The notes below the pieces were generated by a model. It saw only the letters and a program-made list of their open reading frames with translations, was not told the DNA's origin and did not search any database. A stretch of 64,000 nucleotides of DNA from Synchiropus splendidus (Eukaryota; Chordata; Actinopteri; Syngnathiformes; Callionymidae), in NCBI RefSeq assembly GCF_027744825.2, contig NC_071345.1, positions 18,446,001-18,510,000 of the forward strand, in the 5' to 3' direction. The position numbers and the translations under genes were made by a program. This document shows, in pieces, positions 28,271 to 39,905 of the stretch; within the stretch, counting starts at the first letter, position 1; each line of letters starts with the position of its first letter.

Positions 28271-31200
28271 CTAGAGGTAGTGGTTAAAGATGGACTCGTA
28301 TTTCTCTTGCTTTCCTGACGTCACCTTTGGCTCTCCATTCTGCTTGATAAACTCCTGAAAACAGAGCAGAAAATTCGGAGCATAATAATCAATTTCTGAC
28401 CCCAGCTAGAAGAAAGCCTCACCTCCATCTCCTCTAAAGTAGCAGAAGCCTCGTCCACTCTTTGACCCAGGCCGTGACTGAAGCTTGAGTAGCGCTCCTG
28501 TCAGGACACAAAGTAAAACTGGTTTACTAGACCCCCAACATGTGAAGAGGATCTGTTACCTTCAGCATGTTGGAGAGAAGCCCGTCCTGGATGATGCGGA
28601 CAGCGTTCCGGAGTCCTCGTGCAAAGGCATCCATGGCAGCGATGTGGGCGATGAACAGGTCCTCCGGGTCCGTGGACTCTCTGCGCACTTTGGCGTCAAA
28701 GTTGAGGCCTCCAGGCTGCAGACCACCTTGTTCAACGATGGTCTGGAGGAGTGAGTGCAGTCAGTGACAGAAGAGGCTCTATAACTTCAACTGCATAACA
28801 ATTCCACAAGCTCAACGACTATGAAGGCTAGAAATTGGGCCAGAACCTCTGCAAATCAGCTCAGAGTGACATTTAAAGAGAGTTAAATTCTCATCTTATT
28901 GGCAGCCAGTGTTCACTGGCACCAGTGGCCACCGATCTTCTTGCAACTGTGAGCTACTCCAGGCGTGACAGCATCAGTTTGGTACACACTGCTAAATATA
29001 CACAATGTATGTATTCCTCTAACACACTATCCATATACCACTGGATGTAGTATCAAGACAGGAAACACAAGCTCAAACACAGTAAGATGGTTATTAAATG
29101 AATTTATTTTTCAAGGCCTGTGAGCTCGTTGTTGAAATAGCACCATCCAGTGTTCAATAGGAATACTGACTCTTTCAAAATCATTTTTTTATGTTACACT
29201 TCAAAATTCGAATATAGCTTCATGCAGCTGGACTATTGTGGTCAACAAAGCGAATTAAAGAAAGGTGAAAATTAAATCAACGTGAAATATTCAGTGAATT
29301 GTGTGAAACTTAGTCAAGATTCACTCAGGTGCAGTCTGTGCTTTGGCGCAGACATGTAAATACGACCTGCTCGACTTATGCCCACCCGTAATTACGACCA
29401 CGGCCAGCACATGCTAATTTTTTTTTTTCATTCAATGTCTGGCACCGCAGCACGTAGCAGCCCGGCAACACGTACGACAGTAACAGCAGCACAGCATCCC
29501 AGCATCTCACTCTCACACAGAGATCTGCCACTACACTAGTACTTATAACCCTCGCGTCGGCTATTTTGAATGGCATTCGACTGACGTCCAATCTGACTTA
29601 AGACCGATTGGTCGGAACTGATCCGGGTAGTAAGTTGGATGCTACGTGTACAGCGGTACCTCGGTTCTCGACCACAATCCGTTCCAGACGGCCGTTCGAG
29701 AAGTGATTTGTTCGAAATCTGAATCGATTTTCCCCATTACAGTTAATGGAAAAAGAAATAATGCGTTCCAAGCCTTAAAATAGTCTTTTGTAGGAGTGAA
29801 TGTAGAGTGTTGCGCTGTTCGTCTATGTGTGTGGCCGCTGCATGTGGGAGGGGTTGCCGAGTGAGTGACGTCTCTCCAGAAGTGAAGAGGTGCCCGGTGC
29901 GTGTCCAGCTCTGAATGTGCGCTTCTGTGCAGTTTGGCTGTGACAAAGTCATAAACCAAGTAACGCTCTGTCCCAGACTCGCCTCATCCCTGTCCCAGCT
30001 CCAGCCAGGACATCAAACCCTGGAGTGAGCGCTCCAGCCTCGGAGGTGTGGAGAGCGAGCACCTCCCCTGTGACAGTCTACCACGGTCCAGTGCGGAGAC
30101 AGGAAAGGTTTTACACCTCAATATGAAGAAGAAACAGTCAGTAAATGTAGCTAACAAGACACGTCTGCATACAGAGGCTGCCTTATACACAATAACAAAG
30201 CGTGTCGTGGGTCAGCTGATCGCTCCGCGCACGTTTCCGGCTTTTTTCAGGGCTGTTGGAGTTCTGGATTTTCGCTTGAAAGCAAAAAAAATCTCGAAAT
30301 TTTTGTTCCAACTCTGATTTGTTCGAAGTCCGGGACGTTTGGAAACGGAGGTACCATTGTATATGAATATGTTAAACATGTGGTGGACTGTGGGTGAACC
30401 GTTCAGTGGCAAAACTATGTGCCATTACCATTCAAGTTAAATTGAGTTTTCAGTAAAACGCCTTCCCATTAGCGGCATCGTGTGGCTATATATGGCATAG
30501 CAGTGGAAAACTAACGCACAATTTGGCTTCTAACCTGACTCAAAAGGAGTAAATGACGAAATAAACAAATAAAAACAGACCACCCACTAAACATTAATCA
30601 AATATTTACATCAAACTCGGCACATATTTTTAGATCAACAGGGGAAACGTAATCCAAAATCCCTTCAGATGGATTCAATATATATATATTCAATATAAAT
30701 CACTTTTTCATTTTCACTTTTAAAGTTATTTAAAATATTGTTATATTTCAAATGTTGTGGTCATGAGGTGGAGCCCGAAAATGTAGCACTATTGATACGC
30801 AGAGTTCCATTCACCAGTGGATTATACATCACGTTTGCGCACCATCTGACTCAATGAGAATTATTTGTCTGAAACTAAATGAAGGTACTTCTGCTGATAC
30901 GGTCACAGGCCGCGTGCAGAGTGTCCTGCTTGCTACATGTTGTCACCACTGGTGAGTGAGAACAAAAGTGCTTCATCTAAAATAAATTATTTTTCTAAAA
31001 CTCCAGTATAAAACAAACAAAACGACAGAAGGCTCTGACCTTCATGACTAAGGTAGTGTTCTTGATGTCCATGGGGAACTGATCCGTGTCCCAGCCCAGG
31101 TCAGGGGAGCCAGTGTTGGAATCCACAGAACCCAGCATGCCAAACCTGCGCCATCCAGCGTTAGGACACTACCACACACATAAAGTCACAGGCCACTCAC

Positions 31201-34200
31201 ACTGAAGCCATGATGACATCATGCTCGTACGAATGTCCCGCCAGGGTGGTGTGGTTGGGCTCGATGTTCAGCTTGAAGTGACTCTCCAGACCGTGATGCT
31301 TCAGGAAGCCGATCACACTCATGGCATCTGGGATACAGCACCACACGTCCACGTCAGATTCGGCAGAACAGTCTAGAAGCCGCTCCTGGCTTCCTGAAAT
31401 GTCACATCACCGTAGTCATACTGGTGCTTGCACGGCTCCTTCGGCTTCGGCTCGATCAGAAACTGGCACTTCAGTCCGATTTTTTCTTTGTATTCTGGTG
31501 ATGACAACGTAAAAACGATTGTTACCAAGCACTGACACACTGAGAGACGCCACAGCATTTCGACTCACTGACGGCCATCTTGAAGAAGCTGGCCATGTGC
31601 TTCAGTTCAGCAGCAAAATCGGTGTTCAAGATGGAGTGGAAACCCTCTCGCCCCCCCCAGAACACTGGCAGAGACACGCGGATGAGCAGAACAGCCTGAC
31701 TCCACTGACAACACACTCAGACGGGGACGTCCGTACCAAAGTTCTCTGCACCCAGTTTCTTGGCAATCTCCAGCCCCTTCTTGACCTGAGCGCCAGCGTA
31801 TGCCAAGACGTGGGAGTCCGGGTTGGTGGCTGCGCCGTTCATGTACCTGTCACATGACCAAACACCTGTCTGGGTATTCTGTTTTTCCTCCACCAGTCCC
31901 CTCATAAGTACTTGTATTTTTCCCCCGTCTTTAACACCCTCCTTCACTCTACACTAACAATGTCACACTCACACAGTTCACACTCTACTTATCACATTTG
32001 TTTAAAAAGAAAAATAGACAGGTTGTGACCACACACCAACTTTTAGGTTTGATGAATCACTTTGCGTGACCTTTATACCATTTGCATTTTCACCTCCCAG
32101 GACGGCCGCTACCTTCCGTTACATATCATTTGACAAATGAGTTCAACATATTTGATAAAGTTTGCTACAGTGCTAATGATGCACGTCATACAACAAACAG
32201 TGAATAACGGCAGTAATAATACTTGTGAATAAAACAGTTATTTATTATTCAATAGTAGACTAAGACATTTCTGCGTTTTGGCTCGAAAAGTCAATTTGGT
32301 TCATCGATCTCTGGGCCTGTACATGTAGTTTACATTGTTGTATGGACCAACCTTGGACAATCTTGTGGGGACATTTTGGCTGGTTCTCATCAGGTTTTGA
32401 GGGTTAAAATGTCCAACAGGGTCTGTATAACTGGGTTTCAGTTTGGTGGGGGTTAGGTTTAGGGTGAGAGGCAAGAGCAAGAGCAAGGTGGAACAAGCGT
32501 CAGACCCACATCCCTGGGAAAAAGATCTGTTCAAAGCATCTGTTCCTGAAGAGAGAGCTACAGAATCTTCAATGAAGTGAAACTAAGGCTGCGACTAACA
32601 ACTATTTCAATAGCCTGAACTAGTCAAGGGGTGGCCAACCAGTCCGAGGCTAAGAGCCACATTGTTTTACTGTGTTGCTGGACGAGCCACATCCTACAGA
32701 TATGTGAGGCTGTAAGGCTCACCTGAACAGCTGGTCACGTGACTTAGCAGCAGTATAGGGGTTAAAGCTCATCTCTGTGTGTCACTAGGTTGCTGGTTCA
32801 TGTCCCGCGTATGTCTCTTGTACATGTATTTTTAAAGTTCATACATTTTACTGTGATCCTCCTCAAAATATCAAGTGACGTAGATTGAAATGTGTGCGCC
32901 ATTTATTTTACTTTTTTATTGTGTGAGCGACGCTGCAGACTAGAGCGTCTCATCTTCACTCCACTGAATTACACAGACTTCACAACGATCAACAATGAAT
33001 AACAGGTGAAACACGTGCCATAGGTTTAGTTTAGGGAAAGACAAAGTGAAACATGGAACTAAGTCATGTAAATCGTGTTGATCGTGGATCTGATGATGGT
33101 CCAAGTCTTAGGAAAGCAACTCACATCGGCATTGAACGCGCTCCAAGCTGGCAAGGTTTTTCGTCTATCTTTCAAAGTTACCCTCCAGACAAAGTCTTTG
33201 ATCAATATTTTGACATTTCGCTGGAATAGCTCTTACTTTTTTATTTGCTGAATAAGCAATCACCTCAATAGCAAGTTGAACAAAACTGCAGCCAGTTTGG
33301 CGGCTCATTTGGTGAAGAGCCACATGAAAATGGGGAAAGAGCTGCATGCAGCTCGGGAGCCGCAGGTTGGCCAGGTCTGGACTAACCGAATGATTAGCAC
33401 TAAACAGTAAACACTTGCAGAGTGTTACGAGCAGTTTTACAGTTTTCTTGCTCAAAGGTTTGTTGCGCCGATGGTCCCACAGCCTCAGCAGTTAGCGACT
33501 GATCGACGAGTCGATTTATTATAGTGAAGTCGAGTCTAAACCTGCTTCAAAGCCACATAGAGTGAAATAAGAAATAAGTCAGAGCAACTATTCAAAGACA
33601 GAACAAGACAACTGTTTCCTAAATGTCAAGTTCCCAGCTCTATGGAATGGCATGCTGACCTGGGATGAGCAAACAGGTTGCAGGTGACCCACAGAACCTT
33701 GACTCCGGTCTGCTCCTGCAGCTGAAGAGCCACGTCTGTTATTTCATCCAGATTCCGGTTGGACTCCTCCAGGGTGGAACCCTCTGGAGCCATGTCTCTA
33801 GAGGAATAGCAGAACCATGAAGGAAAAAATCTGCCATCCGTCTGAGGCGTTCAGGTACTCACCTGTCATGGAAGGTGTAGTATCTGACCTGGAAACAAGC
33901 AGATCCAAATCATCCCTGAAACACTCAGATCAGTCCACACGGGAGGAACATCATGTCCACTTACACCAAGTTTGGTGAAAAACTCAAAAGCAGCTCTCAG
34001 TCTCTTCTTGGCTGCTTCCATCGGGGGCCCTTCATTCCAGGGCCGGCGTAGAGTTGGAAACCCAAATGGGTCAGCACCTGGGGTCAGGAAAGCAGAGTAG
34101 GAATAAGATCATCCTAGACGAGGTTCAGCTGCGCCTGGTTCCAGTACCGGTTCCACAGAAGGAGTGCCAGTAGCAGACCGAGAAGCGCAGCCAGTCCTCC

Positions 34201-34664
34201 ATCGTCTTGCCCATGAGAACCTGAGGAGCAAACACCAGGGTACAATCACGTCCAGGTGCAGAGAGGGTTGCACTGACCTCTTGAGCGTCGTAGTGTTTAA
34301 AGCACAGCACATTTCCAGGTCCGGAGCTGGGTGAGTATGGGATCCGCTGGATTCCTGAGAAAAATATATACTGAGACTGCGCATGTCACTTTTTAGATCC
34401 CCGGCGCCAGAGGCGTCGTTCAAAACAAGAGAAAAGTCCATCACACTGAAGCATCACTGCAGCTACCTTCGCTAGCATCTGTGTTTGGTTGGCCGTCACA
34501 ACACAGGTAAAACAAAAATACAGAACTTCAACTTCAGTCGAGGAACATTTCAGCTCGCTTCAGTTGCCAGCATTGCTACACCCACTTTGTCCTCCAAACA
34601 CGAGCATGGGACACAATACGTGAACGCAATATTTACCCGGAAAGAATTCCTCTTGTGCAGCCAT
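28271..34664 (-). CDS. Xylose isomerase, complete 14-exon nuclear gene
   Basis: Xylose isomerase interconverts D-xylose and D-xylulose (often also glucose and fructose) using two divalent metals. Exons in coding order: 34664-34637, 34354-34278, 34220-34148, 34077-33965, 33888-33863, 33797-33660, 31846-31737, 31664-31569, 31494-31411, 31327-31201, 31145-31040, 28742-28560, 28497-28423 and 28354-28271. Phases fit throughout, giving 439 aa, the usual length for the class II enzyme. Catalytic and metal ligands are all visible: His104 and Asp107 (FHDRDMAPEG), Glu235 and Lys237 (LIEPKPKEP), Glu271 and His274 ([12 protein letters not shown]), Asp299 (GSVDSN), Asp310 and Asp312 (GWDTDQFP), and Asp342 (LNFDAK). 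WGGREG is also present. There is no signal peptide, so a cytosolic location is inferred. It is embedded between fish genes and has normal splice sites, so contamination is unlikely. The enzyme is best known from bacteria, plants and some fungi. Confidence 0.95.
28743..31039 (-). other. Long intron of the xylose isomerase gene
   Basis: A 2.3 kb intron between the DTDQFP exon and the NFDAK exon. It contains the TIR element at 29651-30359. The rest is AT-rich with no recognisable gene. Confidence 0.6.
29651..30359. mobile_element. 709-bp DNA-transposon-like element with TIRs and TA flanks
   Basis: The left end CAGCGGTACCTCGGTTCTCG mirrors the right end GGAAACGGAGGTACCATTG. The inner arms also pair (a 'gatttgttcgaa' block near each end). 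Both ends abut TA, consistent with a TA target duplication. No transposase frame was seen, so it is a non-autonomous copy of unassigned superfamily. Confidence 0.72.
31847..33659 (-). other. Xylose isomerase intron carrying nested repeats
   Basis: A 1.8 kb intron. It contains a common fish repeat near 32360-32475 (a 'gtggggacatttt' block and 'taggtttagggtgagag') and the nested pair of DNA elements at 32588-33540. Confidence 0.55.
32625..33380. mobile_element. hAT-like non-autonomous element inserted into another repeat
   Basis: The left end CAAGGGGTGGCCAACCAGTC and the right end GGTTGGCCAGGTCTGG are inverted, and internal 'gagccacat' blocks lie near both ends. The flanks, 'aggctgcgactaacaacta' before and 'gactgatcgacgagtcgatt' after, look like two halves of another abundant fish DNA repeat, so this appears to be a nested insertion. 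The exact target duplication is not clear. Confidence 0.5.
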
Positions 34665-34810
34665 AGTGCCGCTGTCACACTCGTTGTTGTTGTTGTCACT
34701 GCCTGATCTGGTCCGCCTACCTGATGTGGTCCGCCGGAAATTCCTGTAATGGAACCGGAAATTGCGCGTGTTTTGCCGACTGACGTTTACTGGTATGCGC
34801 ATGCGTACAT
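34665..34810 (-). promoter_or_regulatory. Xylose isomerase promoter region
   Basis: Upstream of the ATG are two ETS-type CCGGAAATT words (about 34734 and 34755), a TGACGT half-CRE near 34781 and an NRF1-like TGCGCATGCG at 34796-34805. There is no obvious TATA box. This mix is typical of a broadly active promoter. The region is part of a duplicated cassette, copies of which lie at about 35160-35331 and 61575-61735. Confidence 0.55.
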
Positions 34811-34890
34811 GGTTAAATCGCGCAAATGTTTTTACTTATTAAAATAGTTCATTTACTTAATCTAGATTTAGCAATTGTATGTTTTGAGTT
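34686..34890 (-). repeat. Duplicated promoter cassette, copy A (inverted)
   Basis: Read on the minus strand, this stretch matches copies B (35160-35331) and C (61575-61735). They share 'aaacatacaa.ttctaaatctaga', 'taaccatgtacgcatgcgc', 'cagtcgg.aaaac' and a GGTTCCA...GGAATT block. Copy A contains the xylose isomerase promoter. Identity is clearly partial, so the duplication is not recent. Confidence 0.75.
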
Positions 34891-35026
34891 TTATATTTTA
34901 TTTTTTTTAAATCCAGAATTATTGAATCAATAAACATTTCAACCTCCTCCAATACATTTGACCTGTGCAACGACCTGTGTTGCTTCCGATACATTATCAT
35001 TATTGTATGAGACACATTTCTCCTTA

Positions 35027-35331
35027 CATTTGTTTCACATAGATTTAACAGGAGCAGGAGTGAGCACTTCTGTTCCTGAAAGAGGTTTAAGTCTACTGTG
35101 GTGCGGTGCTCGAGTCCGTTCATGTTGTTGATTTTAAAAACAAAGAACCAGAATTTCTGACAAAAACATACAATTTCTAAATCTAGACTATGTTAAGGGA
35201 AAAAAAAGTACAAAAACGTCATCAACTTTGCTCGATATACAGTAACCATGTAAGCATGTGCTTAGCAGTAAACATCAGTTGGTAAAATGTGCAATTTCCA
35301 GGTTCCAGCACCGGAATGTCAGCAAAAATAC
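35027..35331 (+). repeat. Duplicated promoter cassette, copy B with an extra left part
   Basis: The right part (35160-35331) is an inverted relative of copy A, 0.3 kb away. The left part (35027-35125) matches 61455-61555 in the same orientation, including 'tttcacatagatttaacagg' and 'gagtgagcacttctgt'. In this copy the NRF1-like word has decayed. Confidence 0.75.
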
Positions 35332-35695
35332 TGCGTGGAAACTTCCTTTTCATGGAAACATGACGAGACTACGATTGGGGCATTACGCAGGCACTGATTC
35401 GAAATGTGGGACGTCTGCATAGAAGAGAAATGGGCGTCCAGTCTTTGTGGTTTTGCAGTTCCCAGACCTCTCCTGAGCTAAAGGCCTGCTCTCAACAGTA
35501 AACTGAGTTACGGAGCCATGATGCTCTGCAGCCCAGTCCCCCCATCACAGGTTGATGGCTACAACATGGGTTTTTCCGGGCGAAGGAGCTTCATGGTGCC
35601 AAGACTGAGCCTGGTCACATCAGACCAAGCACATGACAGGCGTTTGATCCATGTCCATCTCTGGAGCTCATCTACACTGTGATGGGTGGATGTCA

Positions 35696-37123
35696 TCACA
35701 CGGGTTTCCATGAAAAGGTGAAAATGAGTGTAATTCGCCGATTCTCAACCCTTTTTGTTGGCCAGAAGGTGGTCTGGACTGTGTGGAGGAGGCTCATGGT
35801 TTCAGAGACGCTGTAGATGGACAGGAGACCCGCAGAGTGATCCAGGTACGCGCCCACTCTGGAGGGACGAACACTGGAGACTGGAGTTGACACACTGTTG
35901 TGGACAAATGAGGCTCCAAGGTCGTGACAACATAAAGACCAGGATTTGTCATTAAATCCAAACTGACTTTCGTATCCTGATCTGCTGATGGTCTTGTATG
36001 TAACTGCTACATCAGCAAAAAACTCTCGCAGCTCCACCTCCCAGTAACAACGTCCAGTCAGAGGCACTCCACTCAGGACCTGATGGAAATCTAAGAAGCT
36101 GTCTGGATGCAATGACTCATCATCTTCCAGAGGACACTCATCTTCGTCCATGTGGGTCACTTTCCGGTTTCCTTTAGACAGTTTCAACACTGAGTCTGCA
36201 GTGTTTGGATCCAGAGCGATGTCCCAAGAGTATCTGAGGAACCTAGCTCTGGTCTTTGTTTCTGGAGCGAGCTTCAGTGAGATATTGGTCCACGTGTCTC
36301 TCACAAAGTCCTGGAGTCGAACTCCGCTGGCTGACACGGCGGCTGCCACTTCCTCAAAGTAGCAGTGAGGGTGACTGGGGGTCCTGCAGGAGGACGTGTC
36401 TTCACTGACCTCTGAGAGTGAGGACAAGTTGTGGAGAAAGACCAAGTGACTATCGATGAGTGACAGCTGCTTCAGCTCAGCATCTTTCTTCTTCAGCTCA
36501 GCGATCTCCTGCTGCAGCTGCTCCTGAAGTCCTTGCACTTGAGCGGCTTCAGTCTCCTGCCAGGATTTGATCTGCTGCTCCACATCAGACTTTCTTTTCT
36601 GGAGGTTCTGCATCAGTTGCTGGAGGGTCTCCTGACTTTCCTTCACTGCTTTGTCAGCGATGTTGTTCTCCTTTTGCTGAAGAAGATGCTCATCAGTACC
36701 ACAGAACATCTTCATCTCATTATGTTGAGAGCAGGTCTCCTGGAGCTGCTAGTGTCTCCTGAAGGACGGCTCTTCTCCATGAGGATGAGACACCAGACAG
36801 GACCTGAGGGATTTCTGCTTCCTCCCGGTGCTGGAGTCACAGGTCACATTTTCATGTCCAGCAGCTTGGAGTCCAGTCTTCTTCAGCTCCTCCGCTAACT
36901 CTGATAACATGATGTTCTTCTGCAGGAGAGGCCTCAGGGTGAAGGTCTGTCGGCACTGTGGACAGTGGAAGATGTTCCTCTCATCTTGTCTGTCCCAGGA
37001 AGCTTCAACACAGCTCTGACAGAAGCTTTGTCCACAAGGCAGAGCAACTGGATCCTTCAGTAGATCCTGACAGATGGAGCAGAAGAAGGCTTCTCTCTTC
37101 AGATCAACTCTGATCTTCTCCAT
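35696..37123 (-). pseudogene. finTRIM-type E3 ligase (RING, coiled coil, PRY-SPRY), broken
   Basis: finTRIMs are a fish-expanded TRIM family linked to antiviral responses. The likely start is 37123 (MEKIRVDLKREAFFCSICQ), with a RING of about 45 residues. The B-box is missing: the frame runs through SLRSCLVSHPHGEEPSFRRH into an in-frame TAG at 36751-36749. It then resumes in the same frame with QLQETCSQHNEMKMFCGTD, a long coiled coil, and PRY-SPRY motifs (DIALDPNTADSVLKLS; GRCYWEVE). The RING sequence reads CGQSFC where a zinc-binding His (CGHSFC) is usual. The SPRY loses its ending after LLHTVQTTF and stops at 35696. An alternative reading is a real RING-only protein of 124 aa, with the rest no longer translated. 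Antisense scraps of the same family lie at 47975-48120. Confidence 0.85.
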
Positions 37124-37636
37124 TTCACTGACAACTGAAATGACCGTCACTCTGGACTTTATACCAGCTGAAGTGCTGAGTCGTGGTCACATGAGCTGCT
37201 TACATTGGCTCTGTGATCTTCAAAGCAACTATGTGATCCTTGAAAGTGATCCTTTATGTCACCATTTTACCTGCCCAAGAAATATGCAGAGTACAGGCTT
37301 CTTTTTACCACAAAAGAATATCTCACTCTGTGGACACCCCGTATCTAGTTTAGCAACACTAGGCTGTTTCACCTTAGTCACCTTCTAGCACACGTGGAAC
37401 ATGCCGCGTAAACATGGAGGAAGAATGCGTGGATTAGATGTGGAGAAAACATGTCTTGTGCCAAGAGGTGGCCAATCCATGGTCAGGTTGCATTTTGGAT
37501 TCATGTTGAACGCATGTTCAGGTGCAGGTGCGAGACGTATGAAAGGGTGGATGTGCGCACCACCATGTGGACTGCAAGGGTAGCGTCGTGTGCCTGTCAG
37601 TGGCTGTAAAAGTGTGATATGTGTGTGACTCCTTCG

Positions 37637-39330
37637 TAGGGATGGGCGATAATTTATCGGTCACGATATACCGCCAAACCCAGTCGTGGCGATGGGGATT
37701 TGACATCTCGCGATAAATTCGATAAGTGGAAGTACGTCGCTTACGTACGTCACCTGAAAGCATTTAACCTGAAAGTATGGCGGAGAGCGGTGCCAACGCA
37801 AGCAGTTCAGAGCAACTTGTTGCTAAACATGGTTCATTGTCCGTAATATAGACCAGATTTGCCTTCTCCGAGACTGATTTTGACCAAACTCGTCCTATAT
37901 GCAAGGTTTGCTACAAAAATATACCAGCGAAGGATAGAAACACCACAAATTTATTCCAACGTCTAAAATTCAATCACAAGCCGCAATATGCCACAAGCCA
38001 GCAGAAGCGCCGTCGAAGAGCTGCAGCCGCGCCTTCCTCATTAACAGCCGCCACTGAAACCAACACAACTCAGCCAACAATGGCTGATCAAACATCTTTA
38101 CAGCAGTCTTTGCCATATGAAAAAACTAACACGCGGTGGAAGCGCATGACGGCGCGCTTGTGTACTGCCTGGCAAACGATATGCTGCCGCTGCATACCGT
38201 TGAGAAGACAGAATCCCAGCACCTAGTGAAAGAGCTGGATCCACGATACCATCTTCCTAGCCAGAAATATTTTTGCAGAGCCATTGTCAGCAAACAAGCT
38301 TTTTGTCAGAGGACCACACTGGTGAAAACATTGCATGGTGCCGGAGGAATTTCCTTCACGAGTGGGGTTCAGACGAGAGGTGTGCCTAACATCGGACTGT
38401 GGAACCAATGTTGTCAAAGCAGCATCCCTGAATGGATGGAGCAGATGTCCAGCTTTGGGCATATCCTCCACAATGCTGTTGGGAAGCTTTCTCTCCTCCA
38501 CTATTGGAACTTGATCATGATCACCAATTTCAACTTATTTTGTGCAGAGAGAGGCATCAAGGATTCCAGGACTGACAAAGCTGTTGCAGTTAGCAAGAAA
38601 ATGGTCAGCACATTCTCACACAGCTGGAAAATGCAATAGCCTCTTAAAGCTGCACAACTGGAGCATGGTCTTCCTTCTCATAAACTGATTACAGAATCGC
38701 CGACAAGATGGGACAAGAAAAAGCCATCTCACAAGCTTTGGCTGCAGAGCGGTCGACGAGGCACCTGGTCCTTACGTGGCAGGACAGTGGTGTCCTGGAC
38801 TCTGTCGTGACAGGGCCCCTCCTTGACCTGACTGATGCCCTCTCTTCTGAGGACCATGTTACAGTGTCTTGTCTGAGGCCTGCTCTTAACATGATCAACA
38901 AAGATTTACTCATGGGTGAAGATGAGGATACAGACCATAAACCATCAAAAGATCTGTGCAGGAATACTTGACCAGCAAATATGCTGAGCCAAACATTGCA
39001 GAACTGCTCAACATGGCATCATTTCTTGGTCCATGCTTCTGCAGTGAACACTTGACTCCTGAAGAAAGTGTAGTCATCAGAGTGAGAGTAGTTCCAGAGA
39101 TGGAATGCCTTCCATGTTCCGTTGTTGTCTCTGCCTCTGGAGCAGCGCCGTGTGAGGGTTCATCCAAGAAGCTGAGGAGGAGCCTTGGCAGCTTCTGAAA
39201 GACATCTGCCTTGTTGTCTCTGACAAAGAGATAATTGAGGCTGAAGTGTGCTCTATTTTTCTGTTGTTTGTGTATTCATTTTGCCATGAGTTAATGTTTT
39301 AAATAAACATTGGAGTTGTTTTGAAATCAC
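37637..39330 (+). pseudogene. Dead ZBED-type hAT transposase
   Basis: The element begins TAGGGATGGGCGATAATTTA, the same terminus as the hAT copy at 19036. An N-terminal BED zinc-finger remnant (PICKVCYKNIPA, then NTTNLFQRLK) follows from 37870. Transposase core fragments follow at 38136-38639 (VKELDPRYHLPSQKYF) and 38708-39180 (AERSTRHLVLTWQD; AELLNMASFLGP). Stop codons (for example near 37848) and frameshifts (near 38960) break it. No clear right terminus was found. It is a candidate relative of the autonomous source of the non-autonomous copies in this window. Confidence 0.82.
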
Positions 39331-39412
39331 ACTTTTATTATTCGCTACAGTTACAACTTACTAACTTACTGACTTATCTGGATATACATGGTGTGTGTGT
39401 GTTATCATAATA

Positions 39413-39830
39413 CACTGCCTGGCCAAAAAAAAAAGTCGCCACCTGGATCCTGGATCTGGGGTTGCTGCAGTTGGTCAGGTCTAGGTTCAGCAACATTATG
39501 TGCTCAAAGAATGAGGTCAGCCGAATATACTGAATGATCAGGTTACTCCATCAATGGACTTTTTCTTCCCTGATGGCACGGGCATATTCCAAGAAGAGAA
39601 GACAATACCAGGAAAGACTGGTTCAGGGAGCATGAGACATCACTTTCACACATGGACTGGCCACCACTGAGTCCAGACCTTAAGCCCATTGAGAATCTTT
39701 GGGATGTGCTGGAGAAGGCTTTGCGCAGCGGTCAGACTCTACCATCATCAATGAAAGATCTTGGTGAAAAATTAATGTAACACTGGATGGAAATAAATCT
39801 TGTGACATTGCATGCGTGCTGTAACCTGCA
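39413..39830 (+). mobile_element. Tc1-like element, internally deleted
   Basis: It starts with CACTGCCTGGCCAAAAAAAA next to TA, a Tc1-type inverted repeat. The transposase C-terminal part survives at about 39650-39779 ([20 protein letters not shown], ending at TAA), including the final acidic residue region of the DDE domain. The middle of the gene and the right inverted repeat are missing. Confidence 0.85.
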
Positions 39831-39905
39831 GTTTGAAGTTGGAACAGCTACAAGGAAACAAAAATATGGATATGAAACACACCCGAGGAGCAAACAATAC
39901 TATAA
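39822..39905 (+). repeat. Local duplication, copy 1 of 2
   Basis: 'acctgcagtttgaagttgga' followed by 'acagctacaaggaaacaaaa' and 'cacacccgaggag' matches 58258-58345 in the same orientation. Confidence 0.7.

Noticed and set aside
28271..34664. Bacterial contamination as the source of xylose isomerase
   Set aside because: The coding sequence is split by 13 introns with GT-AG sites, some carrying fish transposons, and it lies between sqle and a finTRIM gene.
36749..36751. Programmed stop-codon readthrough in the finTRIM
   Set aside because: The B-box is also missing, the RING has lost a zinc ligand and the SPRY is truncated; decay explains all of these at once.
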